A stretch of DNA of 64,000 bases, from contig NZ_CP048711.1 in NCBI RefSeq assembly GCF_010669285.1, forward strand, positions 1,922,001-1,986,000. Reading direction: 5' to 3'. Position numbers and translations under genes: made by a program. This stretch comes from Kineobactrum salinum. Its GTDB lineage: Bacteria > Pseudomonadota > Gammaproteobacteria > Pseudomonadales > Halieaceae. This document shows positions 25,874-34,920 of this stretch, piece by piece (the stretch's first letter is position 1; each line of letters begins with the position of its first letter). Under the pieces are notes generated by a model. The model was given only the letters and a program-made list of their open reading frames with translations, ran no database searches and was not told where the DNA came from.

Positions 25874-26671
25874 TCAGAAGACCGTTCTGAGCATCTGCAG
25901 GGCCAATAGAATCACCAGTCCCGCGAACAGTCTTCTCAGTATGGTCACTGGCAATCGATGCGCGAGCCGTGCACCCAACGGCGCAAAGAACAGACTGGTC
26001 GCGGCCATTGCCAGCACGGCCGGCCAGTACACAAAGCCCAGGGTATGAGCCGGCAAGCCGACCGTATCCCAGCCGTTCAGGATATACCCGGCAGAGCCGG
26101 CCAGGGCGATGGGAAAGCCCACCGCAGCCGAGGTGCCTATGGCAGTTTGCAGGCGGACATTGCACCAGGCCAGAAATGGTACCGTCATCGTGCCGCCGCC
26201 CAGCGCAACCAGTGCCGATACCCCGCCGATACCCGCCCCCACCACCGACAAGCCGGCCAGCCCCGGCAGTTGCCGCGAGGGACTGGGTTTACGATTGAGG
26301 ATCATTTGCGCAGCGACATAGCTCATGAAAATACAGAAAAAGATGGCCAGTGGCCGAGGCTGCAGATAGGCGGCGAGAAATGTGGCGGCAAAGGTTCCCA
26401 GCAAAATACCGGGGGCCAGCCCGCGCACGGCTGGCCACAGCACGGCATTTCGCCGGTTGTGAGCACCCAGGCTCGCAATGGAGGTCGGCACGATGGCCGC
26501 CATCGAGGTGCCCAGGGCCAGATGTACGATATAGTCGGACGGGAAACCCTGGGCGGCGAACAACACGGCCAGTACCGGCACCATGACCGCTCCGCCGCCC
26601 ACGCCGAACAGTCCGGCGAGCACACCTGTCAGTGCGCCCAGAATAAGGTAGAAAATAAACCAGAATTCCAT
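25874..26671 (-). CDS. Sulfite exporter TauE/SafE family permease
   Basis: 265 residues with about eight hydrophobic spans and two repeats of the family's glycine-rich motif: GVLAGLFGVGGGAVMVPVL in the first half and GIGGVSALVALGGGTMTVPFL in the second. TauE/SafE proteins export small organosulfur or carbon anions such as sulfite or sulfoacetate. No sulfur-metabolism gene is adjacent, so the substrate is unknown. The start ATG at 26671 lacks an obvious ribosome site. Confidence 0.88.
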   Translation of the reverse strand: MEFWFIFYLILGALTGVLAGLFGVGGGAVMVPVLAVLFAAQGFPSDYIVHLALGTSMAAIVPTSIASLGAHNRRNAVLWPAVRGLAPGILLGTFAATFLAAYLQPRPLAIFFCIFMSYVAAQMILNRKPSPSRQLPGLAGLSVVGAGIGGVSALVALGGGTMTVPFLAWCNVRLQTAIGTSAAVGFPIALAGSAGYILNGWDTVGLPAHTLGFVYWPAVLAMAATSLFFAPLGARLAHRLPVTILRRLFAGLVILLALQMLRTVF

Positions 26672-26780
26672 TGTGGCGGCCCCGTTTTTCGGAAATTCAG
26701 GATAAGGCCAATTATCTATTGTTAACAGTAGCCGTGTACTTCAAATCAGGTGCGCCGTACCGGCCTTCCCGGAAACCAGC

Positions 26781-28466
26781 TCAGGAAGCCGGCGCCGGAT
26801 CGTCAGTGTCCGCGGCCCGGTGGCCCGGGCCGTACAGCACCATGCCGGGACGTTTGCCCGAGTGCCGTCCCTCCTCGACTACCACCTGGCCGTTGACCAG
26901 TACGTAGTCGATGCCGCTGGGCGTCAGCAGCGGGTCTTCCCAGGTGGCGTTGTCCTGGATGTTGTCGTAGTCGAAAATAACGACATCCGCCCAGTTGCCT
27001 TCGCTGATCGTGCCCCTGTGCTCCAGTTTCACCCTGCTGGCGGGAAGGGAGGTCATTTTGCGAACCGCCTCTTCGAGGGTCAGTAGCCCCTGATCACGCA
27101 CATAGCGGGCGATGATACGGGGAAAGGTCCCGTAGGCTCGCGGATGCGGCAGCCCGATATCATCCACTTCCCCCAGCTTCGGCGCAGCGCCGGCATCGCT
27201 GCCGATGGAAACCCAGGGCTGGCGCATGATGGTCTGCACGTCCTGTTCCGACATCATGAAATACAACGCATAGGCTCGCTCGGGACGGGCCTCCAGCATG
27301 ATGTTCCAGGCCGCGTCGGCAGGCTCGAGCCCGAGGGCCGCACCGATCTCGAGGAAATTCATTCCTTCATACTGCTCATAATCCGGATTGTAGGCCCGCA
27401 CCAGCACGATATTCTCCCAACCGCCACTGTTGGCCACCATGCGATCGGAATGCGGATCCATGATCTCTGCCTTGAGTTGCTCCCGAACCTCGGGATCGGC
27501 CAGCCGCTCCAGTCCCTTGTCGAGCCCCTCGGCAAACACCCAGGTCGGCACCGTTGCGTCGATGCCGGTGCCGCCGGCCACATAGGGGTACTGATCGGCG
27601 GCGATATCCACGCCCCGCTGCCTGGCGCTCTCGATTTTCTCGATCGCCAGATGCACGGTCTTGTTCCAATGCGGGGCATAGGCATTCTTGAAGTGAAAAA
27701 TCTCCACCGGAATCCCCGCCTGTTCACCCACCGTGATCATTTCCTCGATGGCTGCCAGCAGATTACGGCTTTCATCGCGCATGTGCGCGGCGTAGATCCC
27801 ACCGTATGGAGCGATGGCCTTGCCCAGTTCCACCAGCTCGCGGGTACTCATGAAAGAGGCAGGCGGGTAGAACGCCGCACTGCTCATGCCGACGGCCCCC
27901 GCCTCCATCGCCGTGCGCATGTGTTGCTGCATCGCGGCGATATCGGCGTCGCTCACCGCGACGTCCGCGTCACCCACCACGGCCTCGCGAGCCTGAAAGG
28001 CATTGTAGTAAATGCCGAAGTTGAGGCTGATCCCCTGCTGCTCCAGGGCCTGGAAATAGCCCTGGATGCCTTCGGCCGGCACCGGCGTACCGCCTTCCCC
28101 GCCGATCGCGGAGGTCACCCCCATCAACAACTTGTTTGCGGCCAGGCCGTTCTTCAGCAGCACCTCCCCTGACTGGTCCATCATGTCGATCCAACCCGGT
28201 GACACGTGGCGACCCCGGGCGTCGATCTCGCGCAATCCCCGACCGGAGACCTCGCCAATTTTGGCAAATCGTCCCGCCTTGATCGCCACATCAGCCCTTG
28301 TAGCCTGCCTGCCGCTGCCATCGACCACTGTGCCGTTGCGAATCACCAGATCGTAGTCCGCAGAGGCCTGCACGGTGACCGCAGCCATGATCAGCAGGAC
28401 GGCAGCAAGCGAAGGGAGGATCAATCGGATTGAGAAGGGCATTTTACGGACAATCTGGGTGCGCAT
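26781..28466 (-). CDS. Exported amidohydrolase family protein (N-acyl-D-amino-acid deacylase-like)
   Basis: 561 residues. An N-terminal signal peptide (IRLILPSLAAVLLIMAAVTVQASA) precedes a D-aminoacylase-like amidohydrolase: YDLVIRNGTVVDGSG, then HVSPGWIDMMDQSG, AAFYPPASFMST, GGIYAAHMRDE, VEIFHFKN and SIGSDAGAAP. The usual metal-binding HxH after the first strand is replaced by MMD, a change seen in a subgroup of these deacylases, so the metal site is probably mononuclear or altered. It should act in the periplasm on an N-acylated compound. The ATG at 28466 has a GGGGAGAT box; an upstream in-frame extension is rejected. No clear operon partner. Confidence 0.85.
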   Translation of the reverse strand: MRTQIVRKMPFSIRLILPSLAAVLLIMAAVTVQASADYDLVIRNGTVVDGSGRQATRADVAIKAGRFAKIGEVSGRGLREIDARGRHVSPGWIDMMDQSGEVLLKNGLAANKLLMGVTSAIGGEGGTPVPAEGIQGYFQALEQQGISLNFGIYYNAFQAREAVVGDADVAVSDADIAAMQQHMRTAMEAGAVGMSSAAFYPPASFMSTRELVELGKAIAPYGGIYAAHMRDESRNLLAAIEEMITVGEQAGIPVEIFHFKNAYAPHWNKTVHLAIEKIESARQRGVDIAADQYPYVAGGTGIDATVPTWVFAEGLDKGLERLADPEVREQLKAEIMDPHSDRMVANSGGWENIVLVRAYNPDYEQYEGMNFLEIGAALGLEPADAAWNIMLEARPERAYALYFMMSEQDVQTIMRQPWVSIGSDAGAAPKLGEVDDIGLPHPRAYGTFPRIIARYVRDQGLLTLEEAVRKMTSLPASRVKLEHRGTISEGNWADVVIFDYDNIQDNATWEDPLLTPSGIDYVLVNGQVVVEEGRHSGKRPGMVLYGPGHRAADTDDPAPAS

Positions 28467-28967
28467 GGGATCTCCCCGCCGGTTTCCATTCGTCAGACAC
28501 AAGTTGTCTGCAAATACATTCGGCTGCGCATCAATCGAAACAACGCCTCTCGTTTGCAGATCAGCCAATTTTGACACGGATGGGCAGCAGGTGCCATGGC
28601 GCTGTTTTCCGCTTTAGGGCCGCACAACAGGGGGCGACGCCCTGGCCAGCCGAACAGGCAGACCGGCCAATCACGAGGCGCAATTACCGCCCTCGTTTCA
28701 TTCTGATATTCAAATAGGCCACAAGAACGGAACCAGTACGCTCGCCGCTTTTTCACTGCGATATTTGTTGCCGAGAATTGTCAGCTTTTTTTACATATAC
28801 TGATGTTTCACCGGAATGCGACGAGAACATCTCATTGATAACAGTACCTTCCCCGACTTGGTACGGATCGTGCACACTACCCTTCCTCTATCTATTTGAG
28901 CGGTGAACGTCAGAGGCTTGGGGAGAGCCCTGGTGATTTTATCCAAACCGGAATTGCACGAGGTCCC
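28467..28967. other. 501-bp intergenic region, AT-rich at its right half
   Basis: No convincing gene is present; the open frames here have no protein-like composition. From about 28740 to 28800 the sequence becomes AT-rich (runs such as CTTTTTTTACATATACT), suitable for the promoter of the two-gene unknown operon that starts at 28968, but no well-spaced -35/-10 pair stands out. Confidence 0.4.
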
Positions 28968-30812
28968 GTGATCAAATTCACCCACTCCGGCCGCATCTCG
29001 CTTGTTTCAACCGCATTGTTGATTCTATATACGCTGAGTCCTTACGCTGTTGCTCAGAGTGCCGAGGACAGTTGGGTCATGCTTGCCGCCCCTGCGCCGT
29101 ATCGTGCCCAGGTCTCGTACATTCAAGCCGGTGGATCGGCCTATTCCTTTACATGCAAGGAAGGGGACCGTGGAGTTCAGCACTGGTTTGACGGCAACAT
29201 CAGCGACAAACAGGTACGAATCCAGCTGGTGGGACCAAACGGCAAAATCACCTTCAGCTCAATACATGACCACTCCATGAATCCCAACATCAGTTTCCGT
29301 ATGTTCCGAGCCGACGATACGGTGGAACTTGTGTCTAACGCTGTGGACATTCCCCGCTTCCAGTGGTCGGAATTCATGACGGCATACCGGGCCTTCCACA
29401 AGAGCTGCCACCGCGGCTTCTCCACCGGATCAATACCCACGTATAACTGCGGTGTATTTCAGAACCGGGAGGCACGCGCTGCCTGCGGTTCTGCGAATCT
29501 GGGCCGAATGCAGCGCACCACGGTCGAGCGCTACGAACAAGTCTCACGCGGGCTGGCTTCGGTCGATGAGAAGGTCGAGGCCTGGCGCCGCTATTCTGCC
29601 CACATGGATGAGGTGGCCACCTGCAGCAATGATCGAACCGGGGACTGCTACACCGCCGCCTACCAGACTTTCCTGGCGGAGCTCGAAGAGTTCGGGGCCG
29701 GAAGTACCGGCACCCTGCCGGGACTCGAAGCCTCATTGCCAGACAGTGAATTGCAGGCTGAAATGTCACGCCATGGATTCTCTTCCGCCCGCGGGATGGG
29801 GAGGATTGATGAGCTTCACTTCGTCGATGCAACAATCGGCGCGACAACATTTTTCGTTGTGCTTCACGATGTCCCGGTGAACAGCGACGTTGACCCGGTC
29901 GACGAAAGGTTGCTGCTCGCGGCATCGCTGCTTGCACACGAGCTGACGCCACCTGCTCAGGTCAGTCTCTATCACATTGTGAAAAATCATCCCGTGCCGA
30001 TGGATGCGGCGGGCAGAGCGAATGAGCCAGGGATCACTCAAAGTAAATTGACTATCTCCTGGGATGGCAAGAACAGCGACACCCTGGTCGCTCGCTTCGC
30101 CCATGCCTTCGAACCGACGTCAGCCCAGGCTGTCCTGGGGACGGCCAGGGACCGGGCCGCGGCCGCACAGAGCTACAGCGAGCACGTGGAGGCGGGTCTC
30201 GCCCGGATGGACCAAGAGCGTCGAGCCTCTGCCCTCGCCAGGGAGCGTGACAAAGCCAGGCTTGCAGCCCGAGCGGGGCTTGTGTATCGAAATCCAGAGT
30301 TCTGGTCCAGCGTCGGTGGCTCTGACGCCCGCAGGATATTCGAAGGTGAACAGGTACCGCCCATCGTGGGGGTGCGCTACTTTACCGGCTGGCTCGCCGC
30401 CAGCGCGGCCTACTGTTCACCGTTTGAGGACGGAGCGCGCGAGATAGAATGGCCGGATGGCCCCGCGCTCCGCCAGATTCTCGCCGATGATGCCCAGGCG
30501 GGCGCCTTCCCCGAACAGCCGAGGCTACTGGTCAAGAATGCCTATATCGATCTCTTTTCGGCGGTGGCGCAGCCAGCACTTCTGTCCTCGAAGATTGTGT
30601 CTCGATCCAGGCAATCTGCAGCAATCACTGAGCGTATGGCCGGACCAGAAAGGGATGCGGCACGACTGCTGCGGATGGCAGGCTGCAGCAGCACTACAAG
30701 CAGACAGTTCGAGATGAACCTGGTCCAGTTGTTGCGAGGCAATGCGAGTCTTCAGGCCGCGGGGGAGCGGCTTGAGCATGCAGAGAAGGAAAGCGATGCA
30801 CCACCAGACTGA
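28968..30812 (+). CDS. Secreted Cys-rich protein of unknown function, LprI-like segment (system gene A)
   Basis: 614 residues from a GTG at 28968 that follows GAGG. The signal peptide (ISLVSTALLILYTLSPYAVA, then QS) is clear. A beta-rich N-terminal region is followed, around residues 155-245, by a segment resembling the LprI lysozyme-inhibitor domain: YNCGVFQNREARAACGSANL, then W..Y...MDEVATCSN and GDCYTAAYQTFLAEL. A coiled, Ala/Arg-rich helix (SEHVEAGLARMDQERRAS) leads to a C-terminal module with VYRNPEFWSS, YCSPF and AGCSSTTSRQ. Eight cysteines lie in the mature part. The next gene overlaps its end and shares this C-terminal module. Function unknown; the cell envelope is the likely location. 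Confidence 0.72.
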   Translation: MIKFTHSGRISLVSTALLILYTLSPYAVAQSAEDSWVMLAAPAPYRAQVSYIQAGGSAYSFTCKEGDRGVQHWFDGNISDKQVRIQLVGPNGKITFSSIHDHSMNPNISFRMFRADDTVELVSNAVDIPRFQWSEFMTAYRAFHKSCHRGFSTGSIPTYNCGVFQNREARAACGSANLGRMQRTTVERYEQVSRGLASVDEKVEAWRRYSAHMDEVATCSNDRTGDCYTAAYQTFLAELEEFGAGSTGTLPGLEASLPDSELQAEMSRHGFSSARGMGRIDELHFVDATIGATTFFVVLHDVPVNSDVDPVDERLLLAASLLAHELTPPAQVSLYHIVKNHPVPMDAAGRANEPGITQSKLTISWDGKNSDTLVARFAHAFEPTSAQAVLGTARDRAAAAQSYSEHVEAGLARMDQERRASALARERDKARLAARAGLVYRNPEFWSSVGGSDARRIFEGEQVPPIVGVRYFTGWLAASAAYCSPFEDGAREIEWPDGPALRQILADDAQAGAFPEQPRLLVKNAYIDLFSAVAQPALLSSKIVSRSRQSAAITERMAGPERDAARLLRMAGCSSTTSRQFEMNLVQLLRGNASLQAAGERLEHAEKESDAPPD

Positions 30813-32751
30813 ATTCACCGGCGTGCGCCGATATCTGTGCGGCCTGCTGGCAACTTGTACCCTGTCCGCTTCGGTCGGCGCGGGTGCGCAGACGTGGCCG
30901 GATCCGCCCGAGGTAAACGGCGCGTACACCGCCAATCATATGGTGCGGGCGAAGCAGCTGGAAAGCGCCTTGCATTGTAATCGCGAGAATGTCTATTGTT
31001 CTGACCCTCTGGTACAGCGTTACAAACAGAGACTTCTGGAAGCAGTAGCAGCTGCCATCGGCCGCATGCCGAACATCGACGGGAGGCGCGACATCGCTCC
31101 CAGTCGGGTCAACGTGTTCCACAGCAATATACTTGCATGCGCCAGGAATGCCGAAATGGCGTGCCTCAAACGAGCGAATCAAGTTCGCGACCAATACGCT
31201 CTGCTGGCGGACTTCCCTGCCGACAGCGTCGCAGGAGATGCGTGCAAACCCGCCGTAGAGAAGGCCTGCACGATTGAGCTTCTTTCCGGGCGTATAGATG
31301 AATGGAACAAACGAAATACCGAACAGGACGACAATCCGGTGTTGGCGCTACAGGATCCGGGCTTTGATTGTCTCCGGGGACGACGTAGCGCCGCCATGAA
31401 CACGATTTGTCGCGATGCCGACCTCAGTGCTCTGCATCGTGACATGGTTGGGCAACTCAATTCAGTGCTCGCACATGCCAACGTGCGCGAGGTCCCCAAA
31501 GATCAGGCGGAAATACTCACCGATCACTATTGGCACACCGCGACCTATCGCTGCGACATCGACAAGCAGTGCATTCGCGCGGCAATCGCGGATCGCGCCA
31601 GGGCGATTGGCGAAATCGCCAGCGAGTTGGAGGTGACCGCCCAGCAAACGGCCGCGCGCGAAGTGGAACTCGATGCTGCCCAGCGGCTCGAGGACCTCGC
31701 CTCCAGACGTGAGCAACTCAGCGGTGTGATGGAAGGCATTGTAGCTGATGCGACAATGCCGACGGCATCGGCAGTCCATGCGCCCGAAAATATCCGCGCC
31801 TACCAGCGTGCCATAAAGATCGCCGGGATCGAACAGGAGCTCAGCGAGCTTGCGCGGCGTGAGGGCCGCGTATATCGCGGCCTGTGGTTCTGGAGTCAGT
31901 TCCGGGATCCCGGCTCGCTACGGGCGGTGTTCCGTGGAAATCGCACCGTTCCGTTTACGGCAGAGAGCGGTGCGATCTACTTTCACAACGGCTACCCATT
32001 GGAGCGCGGACACGTGGACCAGATGGGCATTCTGACGGCCTGGGTGAGAGTGTATTCTTCAATGTGCAGCCATCGCCTGCCCGCCTCCGCGGATGAGTTT
32101 CAGATCAAGACATTCACAACGTCGGGGCCCCTCATCAACCGGACTACGCGGCTGTCTGACATAGACGTTCTCCGGTTTCAGCGCGGGCTGATGAGGCCCT
32201 ACCTGGCGTCTCGCAACGAGTTACAGAGAAGACAGCGAGCAGCAGCTCAGGAAAACCTCTGGGCCAGAGCGTTCGAGATGATGGAGGGCGGTCTGGGCGC
32301 GGTTTCTGATGAGGCTCATTCCCAGATTGGGCCCTACCTCTATGCCCAGGATGATTTCATCCGTTTCCTGGATGCCGTCGGCTGCGACAGTCCGACCGCG
32401 CGCCAAATGTCTCAGGGAATTTCACTGGTTGCGCACGGTCAATCGCTCCCGCCCGAAACCGCGGATGCCGTAATTTCCGGCGCTGAATGGGTAAGCGATA
32501 CGCCCCAGAAGCCCGGAGAATTCCGGCTGCATAGCGAGATTTGCTGGGATTACGAGACAGCGAGTCATACTCCCTGTGGCTGTCTTGTGGATATCGCCAG
32601 GGAGCGCTTGGGACAAAGCGATGTAATACCGGCGAGTGTCGACTATCGCGTTGTACACGAGGCATTTATGAAGGCTCCTGCCGCCAGCCAGCGAATTTGC
32701 CGCGACCCGCTTGGAGCCATTAGTGCGGGCCTGCTGTCGGCTGACCGGTAG
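30796..32751 (+). CDS. Secreted Cys-rich protein of unknown function, two LprI-like segments (system gene B)
   Basis: 651 residues from the ATG at 30796, chosen because AAGGA precedes it by 6 bases; it overlaps gene A by 17 bp. Signal peptide: RRYLCGLLATCTLSASVGAGA, then QT. Two Cys-patterned repeats follow: one near residues 35-130 (ALHCNRENVYCSDPLV ... ACARNAEMACLKRA) and one near 190-285 (FDCLRGRRSAAMNTICRDADL ... TATYRCDIDKQCIRAAIADRA), both like LprI domains. A helical link leads to VYRGLWFWSQF, SMCSHRLP and AVGCDSPTARQ, which align with gene A. About 16 mature cysteines suggest many disulfides. No catalytic motif is seen; a binding or inhibitor role is plausible. Confidence 0.72.
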   Translation: MHHQTEFTGVRRYLCGLLATCTLSASVGAGAQTWPDPPEVNGAYTANHMVRAKQLESALHCNRENVYCSDPLVQRYKQRLLEAVAAAIGRMPNIDGRRDIAPSRVNVFHSNILACARNAEMACLKRANQVRDQYALLADFPADSVAGDACKPAVEKACTIELLSGRIDEWNKRNTEQDDNPVLALQDPGFDCLRGRRSAAMNTICRDADLSALHRDMVGQLNSVLAHANVREVPKDQAEILTDHYWHTATYRCDIDKQCIRAAIADRARAIGEIASELEVTAQQTAAREVELDAAQRLEDLASRREQLSGVMEGIVADATMPTASAVHAPENIRAYQRAIKIAGIEQELSELARREGRVYRGLWFWSQFRDPGSLRAVFRGNRTVPFTAESGAIYFHNGYPLERGHVDQMGILTAWVRVYSSMCSHRLPASADEFQIKTFTTSGPLINRTTRLSDIDVLRFQRGLMRPYLASRNELQRRQRAAAQENLWARAFEMMEGGLGAVSDEAHSQIGPYLYAQDDFIRFLDAVGCDSPTARQMSQGISLVAHGQSLPPETADAVISGAEWVSDTPQKPGEFRLHSEICWDYETASHTPCGCLVDIARERLGQSDVIPASVDYRVVHEAFMKAPAASQRICRDPLGAISAGLLSADR

Positions 32752-32949
32752 GGGCTCTGAACCACTGGCCATTCGCCATCCCTGTTCGCAACAGCGTTCC
32801 CCTTGCCGGCAAGGTAAGTACAAAGCCCTGCAAGAATTGACCGGACTTGCCGTAGTTGTTTCTTGCCGCTCCCAGCCGCCGTAGAGGAAGCGCCCCCCGG
32901 ATCGGAACCAGGATTTTCTCAGCGTGTTGTGGTCAGCAGTGCACCGCGC

Positions 32950-34590
32950 TCAATTCGAGTATTGCTCAGTGTCTGCAACATCAAGTTGCAGCCCCCCCAC
33001 ATACTCCTCCAATCGCTGTTCCGCCTCGTCTCCGAACAGAATCTCCGCTGCCCGTCGCAAGCCGGGCGCCTCGACGATCTCTTCGGGCCTCAACACCAGT
33101 TCGATCTTGGAGCGCCTTCGCATGAAATCCTTCAGTTTCACCACCATCTCCCGCTGCGCGGTCAGCTCCATTTCGCAACGGGTGTATTCGGCGCGGGCGA
33201 TCAGCAGGCGGGCGCAACTGCGGTCTTCACGGATACGCTCCAGCAGGTGAAAGGCCGACTGGCCATAGCGGCGCCAGAAGCGTTCGCTCAGGGGTTCGGA
33301 AGAGGAGGGGTCGGTGAGCTCGTCCAGGTTCATCAGGCGCGCCTGGCGCAGGTATTCCTCGTGTACGTCTGCCGTGGGTTCGCCGTACCAGCAGGCAGCG
33401 GGCTCCGGGACTTCAATGCCCAATTGCGCCAGTTCCGCTACCACTTCATTGCCCACGTTCAGGCAGTCGGTGAGCTTGCCGCCGAGGATGCTCAAATGCT
33501 GGCGGTCGCGGTCCACCTCGATCACGTGCTTGCGCGACAGCTGCACCCAGTCGGCGACACCGCCCTGGCCGTGCAATGCCAGCGGCCGCACACCGCAGCG
33601 CTCGGCGATGATGCTGTCCCGGGTCAGGGGCGGGTCCATGTCCAGCAGGGTGTTGATGTTGCGCAGCACGAAGTCGCGATCTTCATCGGTCACGCCAACT
33701 TCTGGTGAATCCACTTGCGTGTCGGTGGTGCCTACGCAGGTGCGGGGACCCATCGGGATGAGGAAGAACAGGCGGCCGTCGCTGGCGAAGAAGGTCAGCA
33801 CACGCCTGTTGTCGGTGACGCGGTCGACAATCAGGTGAATGCCTTTCGAGAACAGGTGGTGGTGTGCAGTCTGTATGCCAGTATCGCGGTTGAGCTGGTC
33901 CAGCCAGGGGCCGGCGGCGTTCACCAGGGCCCTGGCCGCCACGGTAAAGGTTTCGCCGCTGGTCGCATCCCGCGCCTCGACCAGCCAGCGCCCCTGGTCC
34001 CGGCGCATGGCGGTAGCGGCCACGTAGTTGGTGGCCACGCAGCCGTAGTCCAGGGCCTTGCGCACGAAGCCGAAAACGAAGCGGGCATCATTGTCGTAGA
34101 GGTAGCAGTCGGAGTATTCCAGCCCGCCGGCGGCATTGTCAGTGTTGATTACCGGCTCGGCGGCTTCAAGTTGGCGGGCGCTTACATACCGGGGTGGCCT
34201 GGTTTTGAAACGCCCCATGATCCAGTACAGCACGCTGCCGAGGAAGATGAAGAATGGCGGCCAGCGGAAACCCTTCTGAATGGTGGTGAAGAAGCGGATT
34301 TCCTTCACGGTGGAAGGATAAGCGCGCATCAGCTCGTTGCGGGAACGGCACAGCTTGTTGACCAGCAGGTATTCGTGGCTTTCCAGGTACTTGATACCAC
34401 CCCAGGCCAGGTTGGAGGACTCGGAGCTGACCCCACCGGCGAAGTCGCCGCGATCAATCAGGGCCACCTTCACCCCGCGCCCCGCCAGCGCCGCGGCGGA
34501 CACGGCGCCGTTGATGCCGCCACCGATGACGAGCACGTCGAATTCCTGGCCGGCGAGCCGGGCGAGGTTGGTCTGGCGCAGTGTGGTCAT
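32950..34590 (-). CDS. glpD: Aerobic glycerol-3-phosphate dehydrogenase
   Basis: 546 residues. The FAD-binding start DVLVIGGGINGAVSAAALAGRGVKVALID is followed by the GlpD segments SSNLAWGGIKYLESHEY, GLEYSDCYLYDNDARFV and NAAGPWLDQL, and by GGKLTDCLNVGNEVV in the C-terminal half. The enzyme oxidises glycerol-3-phosphate to dihydroxyacetone phosphate and passes electrons to quinone at the inner membrane. No glpF or glpK is adjacent, so it may serve phospholipid-derived glycerol phosphate. The ATG at 34590 lies 7 bp after a broken VapC gene on the same strand. Confidence 0.92.
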   Translation of the reverse strand: MTTLRQTNLARLAGQEFDVLVIGGGINGAVSAAALAGRGVKVALIDRGDFAGGVSSESSNLAWGGIKYLESHEYLLVNKLCRSRNELMRAYPSTVKEIRFFTTIQKGFRWPPFFIFLGSVLYWIMGRFKTRPPRYVSARQLEAAEPVINTDNAAGGLEYSDCYLYDNDARFVFGFVRKALDYGCVATNYVAATAMRRDQGRWLVEARDATSGETFTVAARALVNAAGPWLDQLNRDTGIQTAHHHLFSKGIHLIVDRVTDNRRVLTFFASDGRLFFLIPMGPRTCVGTTDTQVDSPEVGVTDEDRDFVLRNINTLLDMDPPLTRDSIIAERCGVRPLALHGQGGVADWVQLSRKHVIEVDRDRQHLSILGGKLTDCLNVGNEVVAELAQLGIEVPEPAACWYGEPTADVHEEYLRQARLMNLDELTDPSSSEPLSERFWRRYGQSAFHLLERIREDRSCARLLIARAEYTRCEMELTAQREMVVKLKDFMRRRSKIELVLRPEEIVEAPGLRRAAEILFGDEAEQRLEEYVGGLQLDVADTEQYSN

Positions 34591-34596
34591 CGGGTT

Positions 34597-34830
34597 TTAT
34601 ACGCTCCGGATCGGTCCCTGATATTGCAGAATGGTGGTATCGACTGTCAGCAGGAGAAAACCTTCGACTTCCGCCTGGGCGATCAGGATGCGATCGAAAG
34701 GATCCCGGTGGATCGGGGGTAGATGTGCCGCCGCGAGCGTATGGGTACTGGTCACAGGCAACTCGATATAGCCATTTTCGATCAGGATGCGCCGCAGCAG
34801 ATGGGGGTCAACGAAAAAGTCTAACTTTAG
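34597..34830 (-). pseudogene. VapC-type PIN-domain toxin, C-terminal remnant
   Basis: This frame, open without a start codon from 34830 down to a TAA at 34597-34599, encodes 77 residues typical of the second half of VapC ribonucleases: VDPHLLRRILIENGY, then LPVTSTHTLAAAHLPPIHRDPFDRILIAQA and LLLTVDTTILQY. The acidic residues in DPFDR and TVD are kept, but the first ~50 residues with the first catalytic Asp are missing and an in-frame TAG stands upstream. No antitoxin gene is seen. It appears to be a decayed toxin-antitoxin locus, too short to function. Confidence 0.75.
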
Positions 34831-34861
34831 CTAGTTTAACAGGGGTTAGGACAGCGTCAAA

Positions 34862-34891
34862 CCGGTGCAATGCCGGTGCAATGCCGCAATG
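34862..34891. repeat. Short tandem repeat, 11-bp unit
   Basis: CCGGTGCAATG occurs twice in tandem (34862-34872, 34873-34883) and is followed by a shortened third copy, CCGCAATG. It sits between the VapC remnant and the EamA transporter stop. It has no evident function and may be replication slippage. Confidence 0.6.
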
Positions 34892-34920
34892 TTATCGGAC
34901 AGAAAGCAGACTGCCCGCTT

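Noticed and set aside
28493-28756. Possible small gene in the 501-bp gap
   Set aside because: No ribosome site, no conserved pattern, and unusual composition; treated as intergenic.
28867-28967. TTG start at 28896 for gene A
   Set aside because: It would place 24 polar residues before the signal peptide; the GTG at 28968 with GAGG gives a standard signal peptide.
34862-34891. Tandem 11-bp repeat considered as a CRISPR or integron-type array
   Set aside because: Only two and a half contiguous copies without spacers; no cas or integrase gene.
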